This document shows positions 8,758-17,613 of a DNA stretch of 46,880 nt, in pieces. The position numbers and the translations under genes were made by a program. The notes under the pieces are model-generated. The model did no database searches. It was not told the origin of the DNA and saw nothing but the letters and a program-made list of their open reading frames with translations. How positions within the stretch are numbered: position 1 is the first letter of the stretch; every line of letters begins with the position of its first letter. Source of the stretch: Candidatus Gastranaerophilales bacterium (GTDB lineage: Bacteria > Cyanobacteriota > Vampirovibrionia > Gastranaerophilales > Gastranaerophilaceae); contig CALVAQ010000017.1 in assembly GCA_944325595.1 (NCBI GenBank), positions 1 through 46,880 of the forward strand. Reading direction: 5' to 3'.

Positions 8758-8797
8758 GAAAAAGGTCTGCCGTCATTAAGTTGAGCAGACCTTTTTC
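8758..8797 (+). terminator. Intrinsic terminator/attenuator between rpmH and rnpA
   Basis: A perfect 13-bp stem (8758-8770 with 8785-8797) with a 14-base loop ends in a T5 run. Partial readthrough here would give more L34 than RnpA from one promoter, matching their very different required amounts. Confidence 0.8.
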
Positions 8798-8812
8798 TCT
8801 ACAGGTCTTTAT

Positions 8813-9169
8813 ATGCTGCAAAAAAAATACAGACTGAAAAACAAAAAGGCGTTTGATGCAACCTACAGAAACCACAGGGTTGTGTCTAATGATATGCTCA
8901 CAATTTATCTGGGCAAAGAAAAAAAAGACTCTTGCGCACCGACAAAAATCGGTTTTGTTGTGAGCAAAAAATACCACAAAAGAGCTGTTAAAAGAAACAG
9001 AATAAAACGGTTGTTGAGAGAAGTAACAAGACTCTCAATAAAACAAGAAAAACTCGGTATCTTAAACAAATATATGTCGTTTATAATGATACCGAAAGAC
9101 AAAACACTGGGTCTAAATTATTTTGATATCGAAAAATCTTTTTACAAACTTCTGGAGAAAATCAGATGA
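8813..9169 (+). CDS. rnpA: Ribonuclease P protein component
   Basis: 118 aa, standard length. It is the protein cofactor of RNase P, which cleaves the 5' leader from pre-tRNA. It shows the N-terminal LKNKKAFDATYRN, the central KIGFVVSKKYHKRAVKRNR segment with the RNR motif at residues 61-63, and RIKRLLRE. The ribosome site is weak, which with the upstream terminator suggests low expression. Its last bases overlap the hisD start (ATGA), so RnpA and histidinol dehydrogenase are translationally coupled in place of the usual yidD/yidC arrangement. Confidence 0.96.
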   Translation: MLQKKYRLKNKKAFDATYRNHRVVSNDMLTIYLGKEKKDSCAPTKIGFVVSKKYHKRAVKRNRIKRLLREVTRLSIKQEKLGILNKYMSFIMIPKDKTLGLNYFDIEKSFYKLLEKIR

Positions 9170-10413
9170 AAATATCGGATTACAAAAATATTGATGAAAA
9201 TTTCTTTAGAAATATTGAATTTGAAACTATTGCCTCTGTCAATGAAATAATCAATGACGTAAAAATTTACGGAGATTCTGCAGTCATAAAATATTCAAAA
9301 AAATTCGATGATTTTGAAAACAAATCACTTCTCGTAACACGGGAAGAAATTGACAACGCATACAAAAATGTAGATTTATCAGTGCAAAATGCCATAAAAA
9401 CCGCCATTGAAAACGTAAGAGAATTTGCAAAAAAGCAGCTTGGCTGTTTAAAAAATCTGGATACAGAAATCAACGGAGCGGCTCTGGGACACAGGATTAT
9501 TCCTATAGAAAAAGCCGGCTGTTATATCCCTGGAGGAAATTATCCGCTGCCCAGCACTGCCGTTATGACCATTGTTCCCGCAAAAACAGCCGGAGTGAAG
9601 CAGGTTATTGCGTGTTCTCCCAAAATTCAAAATACCACAATAGTCGCCTGTGATATGGCAGGAGCGGACAAAATTTACCGTGCAGGCGGCGTTCAGGCTG
9701 TAGCAGCAATGGCATTCGGTACCGAGACAATTGAAAAAACCGACAAAATTGTCGGTCCGGGAAACAAATTTGTCACGGCTGCAAAAAAACAGGTATACGG
9801 TGAATGCGGAATTGATTTTCTTGCCGGTCCTTCAGAGGTGCTTATTGTTGCTGATGATACGGCAAATCCTGAATTTGTTGCAGCAGATATGCTCGCCCAA
9901 TGCGAACACGACAAAGATGCCAGAGCATATTTGATTTGTTTCAGCAAAGAATTCGCTCAAAATGTGGATGAAAAGGCAAAACAAATGCTGAAAAATCTTC
10001 CGACCTGTGAAATTGCCGCTGTATCGTACGAAAAATCTTTTGCCGTTGTCGTTGATACACTTGAGCAAGCGGTTGAAATCTCTGAAAAAAGAGCACCCGA
10101 GCATCTGGAAATTTGTTTTAAAGATGCAAAAGAAAAAATGAATATGTTCAAAAACTACGGCTCATTGTTTATCGGAAATTATTCCGCAGAAGTCTTCGGC
10201 GACTACTGTGCAGGAACAAACCACACCCTTCCGACAAATATGGTTGCCAGATATTCGGGCGGATTGAGTGTCTTTGATTTTGTAAAAGTCCAGACATATC
10301 AGTACGCAGATTTAAAATCTGCACAAAATCTTTTGAAGACAGCATCCGTGATTGCGGAGGCTGAAGGCTTGTATGCTCACAAAAATGCCGCCGATATCAG
10401 AAAAGAAAAATAA
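9166..10413 (+). CDS. hisD: Histidinol dehydrogenase
   Basis: 415 aa. It oxidises L-histidinol to histidine in two NAD-dependent steps using a Zn ion. The zinc ligands are all present by position: Q245 and H248 (DMLAQCEHD), D346 (EVFGDYCAG) and H405 (GLYAHKN). The catalytic Glu-His pair is E312-H313 in APEHLEI. The substrate and NAD motifs [15 protein letters not shown] and [12 protein letters not shown] are intact, so the enzyme should be active. No other his gene is in the window; it is coupled to rnpA through an ATGA overlap. Confidence 0.96.
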   Translation: MKISDYKNIDENFFRNIEFETIASVNEIINDVKIYGDSAVIKYSKKFDDFENKSLLVTREEIDNAYKNVDLSVQNAIKTAIENVREFAKKQLGCLKNLDTEINGAALGHRIIPIEKAGCYIPGGNYPLPSTAVMTIVPAKTAGVKQVIACSPKIQNTTIVACDMAGADKIYRAGGVQAVAAMAFGTETIEKTDKIVGPGNKFVTAAKKQVYGECGIDFLAGPSEVLIVADDTANPEFVAADMLAQCEHDKDARAYLICFSKEFAQNVDEKAKQMLKNLPTCEIAAVSYEKSFAVVVDTLEQAVEISEKRAPEHLEICFKDAKEKMNMFKNYGSLFIGNYSAEVFGDYCAGTNHTLPTNMVARYSGGLSVFDFVKVQTYQYADLKSAQNLLKTASVIAEAEGLYAHKNAADIRKEK

Positions 10414-10420
10414 TAAATTC

Positions 10421-11164
10421 TTATTTTAATGCTTCTTTAAGTTTTTCTTTATAAAAGCCTATTATATCAATCAGGGCATGCAGCGTCAGCGCTATGATTT
10501 CAACATCGTGTTTCCATTCTGAAAAAGCACATTTTTCAGGTAATGAAATAAGCGGATTATTCGGAAAAGTCCGGCAAATATCAGGCCGGTTTTCATAATC
10601 CGTACATAGCCCGTCAGCACCGAGTTTGGGGCAGTAGTAAAAATGGATTGAGTTTATGTCTTCTGCCTCTTTTTCAAGCATTTCCACATACTCGGGATAA
10701 ATCTTTCGCGGTTCTTCTATATCTTTGTACGGAACAAAAATACTTACAAACTCGGCTGCAAATTTGTCCCCGTTTTTTGCCCTCTGTTTGAGTTCTTCAT
10801 ATGAGTATTCGGAGCTTGCCAGCCTGCAGCACGAACTGCAGCGGCAGCAGGTATATTTTTTTCTTTTTTCTTCAATTGTTTGTATTTTTTCGTAAATATC
10901 TTTTGAAATCTTTGTTTCAAGCAGATTCAGCGCAGCCTCCTGCCAGAAACGATAACGGCAATGCGGAGGAAATTTTTGAAATGCGGTAATTTTGTTGAAA
11001 TCTATTTTGCAATCTTTTGTACAGTGATTGCAAAGAGACTGTTTTTTTATGGCATCGATTTGAAAGTCGATTGCCTCTTGTGAGCGCAGAAAAATCTCTC
11101 TGTATATTTTTTTTGTTTTAATTATTTCATTTTGTAAGTTGTTCACAAAGATAATATAGCACAT
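10421..11164 (-). CDS. YkgJ-type cysteine-cluster protein
   Basis: 247 aa with two cysteine groups: LCNHCTKDCKI near residue 40 and a central CCRCSSCCRLASSEYS, then YYCPKLGADGLCTDYENRPDICRTFPN. The combination CxxCC, CPxL and CxxYExRPxxCRxFP is the YkgJ/UPF0153 family signature. These proteins are thought to bind zinc or an iron-sulfur cluster; function is not established. Another shorter member lies at 41519-41929. The gene converges on hisD with a gap of only 7 bases and diverges from mutL. Confidence 0.8.
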   Translation of the reverse strand: MCYIIFVNNLQNEIIKTKKIYREIFLRSQEAIDFQIDAIKKQSLCNHCTKDCKIDFNKITAFQKFPPHCRYRFWQEAALNLLETKISKDIYEKIQTIEEKRKKYTCCRCSSCCRLASSEYSYEELKQRAKNGDKFAAEFVSIFVPYKDIEEPRKIYPEYVEMLEKEAEDINSIHFYYCPKLGADGLCTDYENRPDICRTFPNNPLISLPEKCAFSEWKHDVEIIALTLHALIDIIGFYKEKLKEALK

Positions 11165-11210
11165 TATTCGGAATTGATATAGAATAATATGAGGATTGGG
11201 GAGCAGAAGT

Positions 11211-13025
11211 TTGAAAAGAATTCATCAATTATCAAGACAGTTAATAAACCAGATTGCAGCGGGAGAGGTTATTGAAAGACCTGCTTCTGTTGTAAAAGAA
11301 CTTGTTGAAAATTCTCTGGATGCCGGTGCAACAAAAATTGAAGTCGAGGTCAGCAAAGACTGCCTGTCTATAAGAGTCTCAGACAACGGCTCCGGCATTC
11401 ATCCCGATGATATTGAGCTGGCTTTTTTAAAACATGCGACAAGCAAAATTGAAAAATCGGAAGATTTGTTTGATATCCACACAATGGGCTTTCGAGGAGA
11501 AGCGCTTGCCAGTATAATTTCCATCGCAAAAGTCACATGCAAAACAAGAACAAAAGATAATGAAACCGGCACACAGGTAGAATGTGAAGAATCAAACGTA
11601 AAAAGAATGCCCTGCGCCTGCGCAATCGGTACAACAATGGAAGTCAAAGATTTGTTCTACAACACACCCGTCCGCCAGAAGTTTTTGAAATCCGAAAGAA
11701 CCGAACTTGCCGTAATTGCCGAAATTTTGCAGAGTATTGCCATAGCAAACCCGAATGTTTCAATCACTCTTGTAAACGACGGTAAAACGCCGGTAAAAAC
11801 ATCCGGCAGCGGTGATTTGCTGTGTGTCTTAACAGAGATTTATTCAAACTCAATAGCAACAGAACTCAAAAAAATTAACAAAACAGATGAGCTTGCAAAA
11901 CTTCATACGACAGGCTTTTGCTCGACTCCTGATTTTACACGCTCTACTAAAAAATCTATTTATGTTTTTGTAAACAACAGAGTTGTTAAATGTCCGGTTA
12001 TTTTAAAAGCCATTGATACGGCATACAAAAATATGCTTCCTGCAGGCAAATATCCTTTTGTTTGCATAAATCTGGAAATTCCGGCAGAAGATGTGGATGT
12101 GAATGTCCATCCGACAAAAAAAGAAGTCCGCTACAAAAATCCGAATCAGATTTTTAATTTTGTGTACAGTTCTATTATAGCAGCGCTGTCCGTATATTCG
12201 GCTCCTTCTTCACAGTCTTCGGGCAATACTGTTTTGCCTTTCGGAAATTATAATTCAGGTAATACACAAGAAACGGTTTCTTCACAAAAAGAAGACGATG
12301 ATTCTGTATATCTCGGAGATATTGCTTTTAAACAACTTCAAAACGAAAACGAAAATACGTTTTCTTTATCCGAGCAGCAGCCGCAGGCAGCAAGCTATGA
12401 AAGAGAAATAAAACAGATTGATTTCGGGCTTTCTTGTGAAACAGAAATAGAAGAAACGTTTAATATAATAGGTCAGTACAGAAATACTTATATCATTTTT
12501 GAAGAAGATACAGAACTCAAAATTGTAGACCAGCATATTGCGGATGAAAGATATATTTTTGAAACTCTTCAAAAGGAATTAAAATCAAATCCTGAAGCAA
12601 AAATACCGTCTCAACTGCTTTTGATTTCGGATGTAATTCAGCTTGAGCCGGCTGACGTGATATTGATTTCGGAAAATTCAGAAAAACTGAAAAAGTTCGG
12701 CTTTGAAATTGCCGAAGTTTCTGACAGTGAAATCGTTTTCAAAAAAATTCCTCAGGTCATAGCACATATCAAAGTTAAAGATATTCTGTCAGATATTCTG
12801 GAAAATCTGCACGGAGATTTGAACAACCTTGAGGAAAAAATGCTTGTTACAATGTCGTGTAAAGCTGCAGTAAAAGCTGGGGCAGAACTTAACCTATGGC
12901 AGATGGAGGAGTTAATTAAGAAATGGAAAACAACCAGTATGCCTTATACCTGCCCGCACGGAAGACCAATCGTTCACTCTTTCAGCGAGAAAGAAATCGC
13001 AGCGTTTTTCCACAGGAATGCATAG
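11211..13025 (+). CDS. mutL: DNA mismatch repair protein MutL
   Basis: 604 aa from a TTG at 11211, chosen because GGGGAG sits eight bases upstream; another TTG at 11196 is less well placed. N-terminal GHKL ATPase motifs are intact: NQIAAGEVIERPASVVKELV, SDNGSGI, GFRGEALASI and NTPVRQKFLK. A variable linker (about residues 335-415) precedes the C-terminal endonuclease domain, with DQHIADERYIFE (the DQHA(X)2E(X)4E metal motif with A replaced by I), MSCKAAVKAG and CPHGRP. MutL therefore probably nicks the daughter strand itself, as in bacteria lacking MutH. No mutS is nearby. Confidence 0.95.
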   Translation: MKRIHQLSRQLINQIAAGEVIERPASVVKELVENSLDAGATKIEVEVSKDCLSIRVSDNGSGIHPDDIELAFLKHATSKIEKSEDLFDIHTMGFRGEALASIISIAKVTCKTRTKDNETGTQVECEESNVKRMPCACAIGTTMEVKDLFYNTPVRQKFLKSERTELAVIAEILQSIAIANPNVSITLVNDGKTPVKTSGSGDLLCVLTEIYSNSIATELKKINKTDELAKLHTTGFCSTPDFTRSTKKSIYVFVNNRVVKCPVILKAIDTAYKNMLPAGKYPFVCINLEIPAEDVDVNVHPTKKEVRYKNPNQIFNFVYSSIIAALSVYSAPSSQSSGNTVLPFGNYNSGNTQETVSSQKEDDDSVYLGDIAFKQLQNENENTFSLSEQQPQAASYEREIKQIDFGLSCETEIEETFNIIGQYRNTYIIFEEDTELKIVDQHIADERYIFETLQKELKSNPEAKIPSQLLLISDVIQLEPADVILISENSEKLKKFGFEIAEVSDSEIVFKKIPQVIAHIKVKDILSDILENLHGDLNNLEEKMLVTMSCKAAVKAGAELNLWQMEELIKKWKTTSMPYTCPHGRPIVHSFSEKEIAAFFHRNA

Positions 13026-13145
13026 AAGATTTTGGTTAAGAAATGTAAAAACAGTTATAAATTATGCACCTTGACTATATAAAAATAATATACTAAATGG
13101 TAGTATTAATTTATGAATTGGTAGTCAAAAAAGGGGTGTAATTTT

Positions 13146-15056
13146 ATGATTTGCTGTGCTGAAACAGACAAAAAAGATTTGAAAAAACTAAAAAAAGTGT
13201 GTCACAAAGCTCTTAAAGAACTCGGCAAAAAGAACTTTGCACTGATTATTCACGGCAACAGTTTTCCTGCTGAAAACGGAAAAAACACCGGTTTTGGCTC
13301 TCCGAATTCTACTGCAGCAAAACATCTTTTTGATTTTGCATCAGGCGTATTCAACGCAATTCAGCTTGGACCGCAGGGTAAAACAAAAGCCTGCGATGCT
13401 TCTCCATACACAGGTACTATCTTTTCAAGCAATCCGCTGTTTATTGATTTGGAGCAGCTTACCCAAAAAGAATGGGGAAACATTCTTTCTGAAGCAACTT
13501 ACCAAAAAATCTGCAATGAAAATCCGAACAAAGATATAAACAAAACAGCATATTCCTATATTTTTAATGCGCAGGAAGAAGCTTTGCAAGAAGCCTATAT
13601 GAATTTCAAACAATGGAATGACAAAAAGCTGAACAAAGAGTTTGAAAAATTCAAAGAAGAAAACGATTTCTGGCTTTCAAAAGATGCTCTTTATGAAGCA
13701 TTAGTCATTGAAAACAACAATGATTACTGGCCATTGTGGAACAACAAAACAGACAGAAACCTTTTCAACCCTAAAACGGAAGAAGAAAAGAAATCTGCAT
13801 TCCTGAGAGAAAAAGAACTGCGTTTGAAATATGCTGATGAAATTAATTATTATGCATTCTGTCAGTTTATTGCCGCAAAACAAAATGAAGAAACAAAAAA
13901 ATATGCAAAAAAACATGACCTCAAAATGATTGCGGACAGACAGGTTGCTTTTTCCGACAGAGACAGCTGGGCTTATCAGTCACTGTTTCTGGATGGCTGG
14001 ATGCTGGGATGTCCTCCTGATTATTTTTCAAAAGACGGTCAGGCATGGGGATTCCCTGTAGTTGACCCCAAAAAAATGTTCAATAAAGACGGCTCTTTGG
14101 GCGAAGCCGGTTTGCTTTTGAAACAGCTTTACAAAAAAATGTTCAGAGAAAACCCCGGCGGTGTCAGAATTGACCATATTGTCGGACTGATAGATCCGTG
14201 GGTATACAAAGCAGGCAAAAAGCCGATGCCGGAGCAGGGTGCTGGCAGATTGTACTCCTCTCCCGAACATCCTGAGCTTGCTCAGTACGCTATTGCAACT
14301 ATGGATGATTTGAACCTAGAGCTCGGTGCAGACAAAGAAAAGAGAGTCAAAAAGCTCACGAAAGAGCAGATTAAAAAATACGGAGCAATGATTGAAAAAA
14401 TTGTTATTGCCGCAGCAAAAGAAGAAGGTTTGAACAAAGATTCAATTGTTTGCGAAGACCTTGGTACGCTTACATTCCCCGTAGAATCCGTAATGAAAGA
14501 ATACGGGCTGCTCGGAATGAGACTCACACAATTTGTAAAACATGACAAACCTGAACACCCTTACAGATGCTGCAATATCACTCCGCACTGCTGGGCAATG
14601 GTCGGAACTCACGACAACGAGCCGATTTCTATGTGGGCAGATTCAATGATTAACACTCATGAGGGATATTTGAATGTTCTCAATCTGGTTGAAGATATGT
14701 ATCCGGAACTTGAAGGCAAGGAAAAAGACGATTTTATTGTCAAATTGACAACAGATGCAAAAGCTTTGATGAATGTAAAACTCGCCGAAATCTTTGCTTC
14801 AAAAGCAGAAAATATTCAGGTGTTCTTCACTGATTTGTTCGGTTTAAAGCAAACATACAATACACCGGGCACATCAGGAGACCAAAACTGGTCTTTGAGA
14901 CTGCCGGATGATTTTGAAGATTTGTATTTCAGAAATTCAAAAGACGGACTTGCCCTCAACCTGCCGTTAATTCTCAAAATGGCAATCGAAGCAAGAGGCA
15001 GCAAATTTGCTTCAAAACATAAAGGTCTGTTGAAAGATTTGGAAGAACTTATATAA
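13146..15056 (+). CDS. malQ: 4-alpha-glucanotransferase (GH77)
   Basis: 636 aa. It transfers alpha-1,4-glucan segments between maltodextrins and glucose and belongs to glycogen/maltodextrin metabolism in the cytoplasm. GH77 motifs are present in order: FGSPNS near the N-terminus, KMIADRQVAFS, GCPPDYFSKDGQAWGFPV, nucleophile Asp in VRIDHIVGL, acid/base Glu in VCEDLGTLT, and GTHDNEP. An insertion around residues 130-240 makes it longer than the common 500-aa form. The ribosome site is AAGGGG. nagA starts 8 bases after its stop, giving a carbohydrate operon. Confidence 0.93.
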   Translation: MICCAETDKKDLKKLKKVCHKALKELGKKNFALIIHGNSFPAENGKNTGFGSPNSTAAKHLFDFASGVFNAIQLGPQGKTKACDASPYTGTIFSSNPLFIDLEQLTQKEWGNILSEATYQKICNENPNKDINKTAYSYIFNAQEEALQEAYMNFKQWNDKKLNKEFEKFKEENDFWLSKDALYEALVIENNNDYWPLWNNKTDRNLFNPKTEEEKKSAFLREKELRLKYADEINYYAFCQFIAAKQNEETKKYAKKHDLKMIADRQVAFSDRDSWAYQSLFLDGWMLGCPPDYFSKDGQAWGFPVVDPKKMFNKDGSLGEAGLLLKQLYKKMFRENPGGVRIDHIVGLIDPWVYKAGKKPMPEQGAGRLYSSPEHPELAQYAIATMDDLNLELGADKEKRVKKLTKEQIKKYGAMIEKIVIAAAKEEGLNKDSIVCEDLGTLTFPVESVMKEYGLLGMRLTQFVKHDKPEHPYRCCNITPHCWAMVGTHDNEPISMWADSMINTHEGYLNVLNLVEDMYPELEGKEKDDFIVKLTTDAKALMNVKLAEIFASKAENIQVFFTDLFGLKQTYNTPGTSGDQNWSLRLPDDFEDLYFRNSKDGLALNLPLILKMAIEARGSKFASKHKGLLKDLEELI

Positions 15057-15063
15057 TAAAATT

Positions 15064-16035
15064 ATGAACGATTCTGTTGATAATTTAATCGAAACAAACG
15101 CCCTCATCGAGCAGCATCTCCATGGGGGCTTTGGTATAGATTTTTCTTTATGTACGGCTGCGGATTTTATTGATTTTTCAAAGAAAATCTTAAAATTTGG
15201 GGTATGTGCTTTCTTTCCGACTCTTGTGACGGACACTCCGGAACACATAAAAACACAGCTGTATGAGATTGAAAAAGCCATCCAGTTTCAAAAATCTTCA
15301 GATGAACCTATGGCAAAAATTATGGGTGCTCATCTTGAAGCCTGCTTTTTAAATCCGGAAAAAAAAGGTATTCACAACGAAGCCCAATTTTTGAAACCGG
15401 CTGTTGAAAATTTCAAAAAGATTGAAAACCCCGTGATAAAAATTGTCACCCTTGCTCCGGAACTGGATGAAGGTTTTGAACTTTGTAAATACCTTAAATC
15501 CAAAAACATCAGGGTGTCTGCCGGACACTGTACGGGATATGACTTGTCGGAAGTGGAACAGGTGACTCATTTGTATAATGCAATGGGGGCTTTTTCGCAT
15601 AAAGAAAAGTCTACAGCCGTATCGGCATTGGCTGATGACAGAATTTATACAGAACTCATAGCGGACGGCAGGCATGTACAGGATGATGTGCTGAAAATCA
15701 CATTCAGGACAAAACCTTTAAACAAAATTATCCTGATAAGCGATGCTCTGCCAATTACTCACAGCAAAAAAGAATCAATGGTATTCTGTTCAAAAAATGT
15801 GTTTTTAAAAGACGGCAAAGCCGTTGATGCAAACGGGACAATGGCAGGCAGTACAACTTTTGTGAGCGACATAATAAAACGACTTGTAAAGAACAATATC
15901 TTAAATTTGCATACGGCAGCTGCCATGGCCTCTGACAACCTTGTTTATATCCAAAAGCCGGATGCAAAAATCTATTGGGACAAAGATTGTTCGGTGTGCG
16001 CAATGAATTTTAACGGAAATGTTATTACCTTTTAG
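15064..16035 (+). CDS. nagA: N-acetylglucosamine-6-phosphate deacetylase-like amidohydrolase
   Basis: 323 aa, shorter than typical NagA (about 380). The TIM-barrel metal motifs are recognisable: EQHLHGGFGIDF, GAHLEACFLNPEKKGIH (canonical GHLEGPF), VSAGHC, VTHLYNAMGAFSH, ADGRHV and ILISDALPI with the catalytic Asp. The N-terminal beta-sandwich half is missing, and the residues after the metal-binding Glu differ (ACF for GPF). It probably removes acetate from GlcNAc-6-P or a related amino sugar during cell-wall or host-glycan recycling, but altered specificity is possible. It follows malQ in one operon; no nagB is nearby. Confidence 0.85.
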   Translation: MNDSVDNLIETNALIEQHLHGGFGIDFSLCTAADFIDFSKKILKFGVCAFFPTLVTDTPEHIKTQLYEIEKAIQFQKSSDEPMAKIMGAHLEACFLNPEKKGIHNEAQFLKPAVENFKKIENPVIKIVTLAPELDEGFELCKYLKSKNIRVSAGHCTGYDLSEVEQVTHLYNAMGAFSHKEKSTAVSALADDRIYTELIADGRHVQDDVLKITFRTKPLNKIILISDALPITHSKKESMVFCSKNVFLKDGKAVDANGTMAGSTTFVSDIIKRLVKNNILNLHTAAAMASDNLVYIQKPDAKIYWDKDCSVCAMNFNGNVITF

Positions 16036-16056
16036 GCATACAGACTTTTAGAGCGA

Positions 16057-16128
16057 TGTTAAGTTTTGTAAACAAAAGTATATACTAAAAAGGCAATTTT
16101 TCTGACAATTTTTACTTTATATATATAC
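16057..16128 (+). promoter_or_regulatory. Three-block promoter-like element, copy A
   Basis: TGTTAAGTTTTGTAAA (16057-16072), AAAAAGGCAATTTT (16087-16100) and TATATATATAC (16118-16128). The same three blocks occur before the gene at 25503, and the second and third blocks are separated by exactly 17 bases in both places. The layout suggests a shared promoter plus an upstream operator. The second block is not a normal -35, so an alternative sigma factor or activator is possible. Confidence 0.6.
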
Positions 16129-16160
16129 GAGAGATATAAAAAGTAAGAGGTCAGAGAGAA

Positions 16161-16349
16161 ATGATTAACGTAACAAATCCATTCGCAAATTATACATTGG
16201 CAATCGCAGCACAGTACAACGAAACTAAAGCAGGCATTGAAGAAGCAGAAAAGAAACCGGCAAGAAAGGTTTACCGCTCAATGGATGCATTGCTTGAAGA
16301 ATGTGTATTTATCGGTGCAACAAGATTTGGAAATAATTTTATAGCTTAG
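16161..16349 (+). CDS. Small protein, unknown (lineage-specific)
   Basis: 62 aa, MINVTNPFANYTLAIAAQY at the N-terminus, then a charged helical centre. It is preceded by a purine-rich ribosome site (AAGAGGTCAGAGAGAA), by the shared promoter-like element, and followed by a strong terminator, so it forms a complete monocistronic unit despite its size. No signal peptide, membrane segment or known domain is seen. Sharing a promoter type with the 414-aa gene at 25503 suggests coordinated expression of the two. Confidence 0.7.
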   Translation: MINVTNPFANYTLAIAAQYNETKAGIEEAEKKPARKVYRSMDALLEECVFIGATRFGNNFIA

Positions 16350-16418
16350 ACAAGACAGACTGATAGAGAAAAGACAAAGAGAAAATAGAGGAATTGGCAA
16401 CTAGACTTATTAATTTTA

Positions 16419-16442
16419 AACCTGACAAATGTCAGGTTTTTT
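16419..16442 (+). terminator. Intrinsic terminator of the 62-aa gene
   Basis: AACCTGACA and TGTCAGGTT form a perfect 9-bp stem around a 2-base loop and run into six Ts. The same CTGAC-AAAT-GTCAG core recurs at the right edge of the window. Confidence 0.8.
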
Positions 16443-16483
16443 ATTTTTTTATTTTTTTATTTTTTTATTTTTTTATTTTTTTA
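16437..16483. repeat. Octamer tandem repeat (TTTTTTTA)n
   Basis: Five exact copies of the 8-base unit TTTTTTTA (16444-16483) follow a partial unit. The stop codon of the minus-strand acyltransferase lies in the last copy. Such a tract is prone to replication slippage; unit-number change would alter spacing between the two convergent genes rather than the reading frame. Confidence 0.8.
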
Positions 16484-17260
16484 TTGTTTTATTGTTTTCT
16501 CGTATTCATCAGGATATCTTCTATCCCAGTTAACATTTTCTTTTACAACTTTTGCGGGACTACCTGCAATAATTGTATTCGGTTTTGTAAATTGTTTGTT
16601 TACAAGACTCCTTGCACCTACAATTGTATTATCAGGAATAATAATATCTTTTAATAATAAAACTTCTCTGCCGACCCATACATGGTTGCCGATTGTCATA
16701 CCAAATTTAGCCTTGTTTGTATTGTGAGGATTGTCTATATCAAAAACAGTATGTGAATCACCTAACAAAAGTAATATATCAGAGGAAAACATACAGTTTT
16801 TTCCTATTTTTAGACAACAATCACTTGAAAATTTAAAATGAATTGTGAGATTTCCCGCACCAAAATTTTCGTCAATAATAACTTTGTTATTATTTGTTTT
16901 TTGTCCGGTGATATCTCCAAAGCCTAATATTTGTATATTTCCTCCGGCATTCTTTTTTATTTCTATAGAGTTATTATCCCCGTAAAGATGCCAAGAAGAC
17001 TGAGAGGTTTTGTGCTGCTTAAAATTGACAGGTTCCCAGAGTTCCACTTTGCAGTTCGTTCCAAAAAACTGTACCTTTAGTCCCGGTATTTCCGGAAATT
17101 CCTCAATGTCTCCGTTTTCTTTGTGAAGGATAAATTGATTTCCTTTTTCAGCATGTATTTTTGCCAGCTCTTTGCCGGATAGTTTCTTTTTGAATTTTAT
17201 TCCGAATATTTTAATAACTTTGTGTTTATATCCGTCAAACTCCGTTGAAAATAAAGTCAT
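16481..17260 (-). CDS. Hexapeptide-repeat (left-handed beta-helix) acyltransferase, copy 1
   Basis: 259 aa. The N-terminal ~100 residues carry no known motif and are nearly identical to the divergent copy at 17744. From about residue 105 the two proteins diverge abruptly. The C-terminal region has hexapeptide turns and the xenobiotic/maltose acetyltransferase-like end TIGNHVWVGREVLLLKD, IPDNTIVGARSLVNKQF, NTIIAGSPAKVVKENV. The second half of NHVWVG contains the catalytic-type His. Expected role: acetylation of a sugar in lipopolysaccharide or capsule. It lies 17 bases downstream of the XRE regulator gene and is cotranscribed with it. Confidence 0.85.
   Translation of the reverse strand: MTLFSTEFDGYKHKVIKIFGIKFKKKLSGKELAKIHAEKGNQFILHKENGDIEEFPEIPGLKVQFFGTNCKVELWEPVNFKQHKTSQSSWHLYGDNNSIEIKKNAGGNIQILGFGDITGQKTNNNKVIIDENFGAGNLTIHFKFSSDCCLKIGKNCMFSSDILLLLGDSHTVFDIDNPHNTNKAKFGMTIGNHVWVGREVLLLKDIIIPDNTIVGARSLVNKQFTKPNTIIAGSPAKVVKENVNWDRRYPDEYEKTIKQ
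16956..17260 (-). repeat. Inverted repeat arm 1 (305 bp)
   Basis: This is the reverse complement of 17744-18048 with 7 mismatches in 305 bases by eye (about 98% identity). One mismatch is in codon 2 and six cluster towards the distal end. Similarity begins at the start codon and ends sharply after the bases encoding SIEIK. Confidence 0.9.
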
Positions 17261-17277
17261 TTTTATTTCTTTCTTTT

Positions 17278-17595
17278 TTATTTCATAGCTAACAAAAATC
17301 TGTATATTATTCTAACATCATTGTCGGAAATTGTATCTATTCGATTTTTTATAAATTCTTTCATTTGTGATGTGCTTAGTTTTAAATGTGAAAAGCTGAA
17401 CAACTCTCCTATTTCCACATTTAGAGCATCGGCAAGTTCAAGAATACATTTTGAAGGAAAAGCTTTACCGCATTCAATATAGCTCAAACTTCTCTGGTCG
17501 ATATTTATTCTTTCAGCCAGTTCCTGCTGCGAAAGTTTTTTTGCTATTCTTAGTTCTTTTATCCTTTTTCCGAGAAGTTTTTTTATATCATCCAT
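17278..17595 (-). CDS. XRE-family helix-turn-helix regulator
   Basis: 105 aa. Residues about 9-63 form a Cro/CI-type HTH: IKELRIAKKLSQQELAERIN, then IDQRSLSYIECGKAFPSKCI and a LADALNVEIGELF helix. The C-terminal 40 residues (STSQMKEFIKNRID onward) may mediate dimerisation. It sits between the two divergent acyltransferases and is transcribed with copy 1. Paired inverted repeats in its own upstream region are candidate operators, so autoregulation and control of both acyltransferases is likely. Confidence 0.9.
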   Translation of the reverse strand: MDDIKKLLGKRIKELRIAKKLSQQELAERINIDQRSLSYIECGKAFPSKCILELADALNVEIGELFSFSHLKLSTSQMKEFIKNRIDTISDNDVRIIYRFLLAMK

Positions 17596-17613
17596 AAAAA
17601 CACCTGCACGTAA

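Noticed and set aside
12366..12572. Short minus-strand frame inside mutL
   Set aside because: Opposite-strand shadow of the MutL linker and endonuclease region.
13057..13145. Promoter of malQ
   Set aside because: TTGACT is followed by TATACT at only about 12 bases; no pair with acceptable spacing could be settled by eye.
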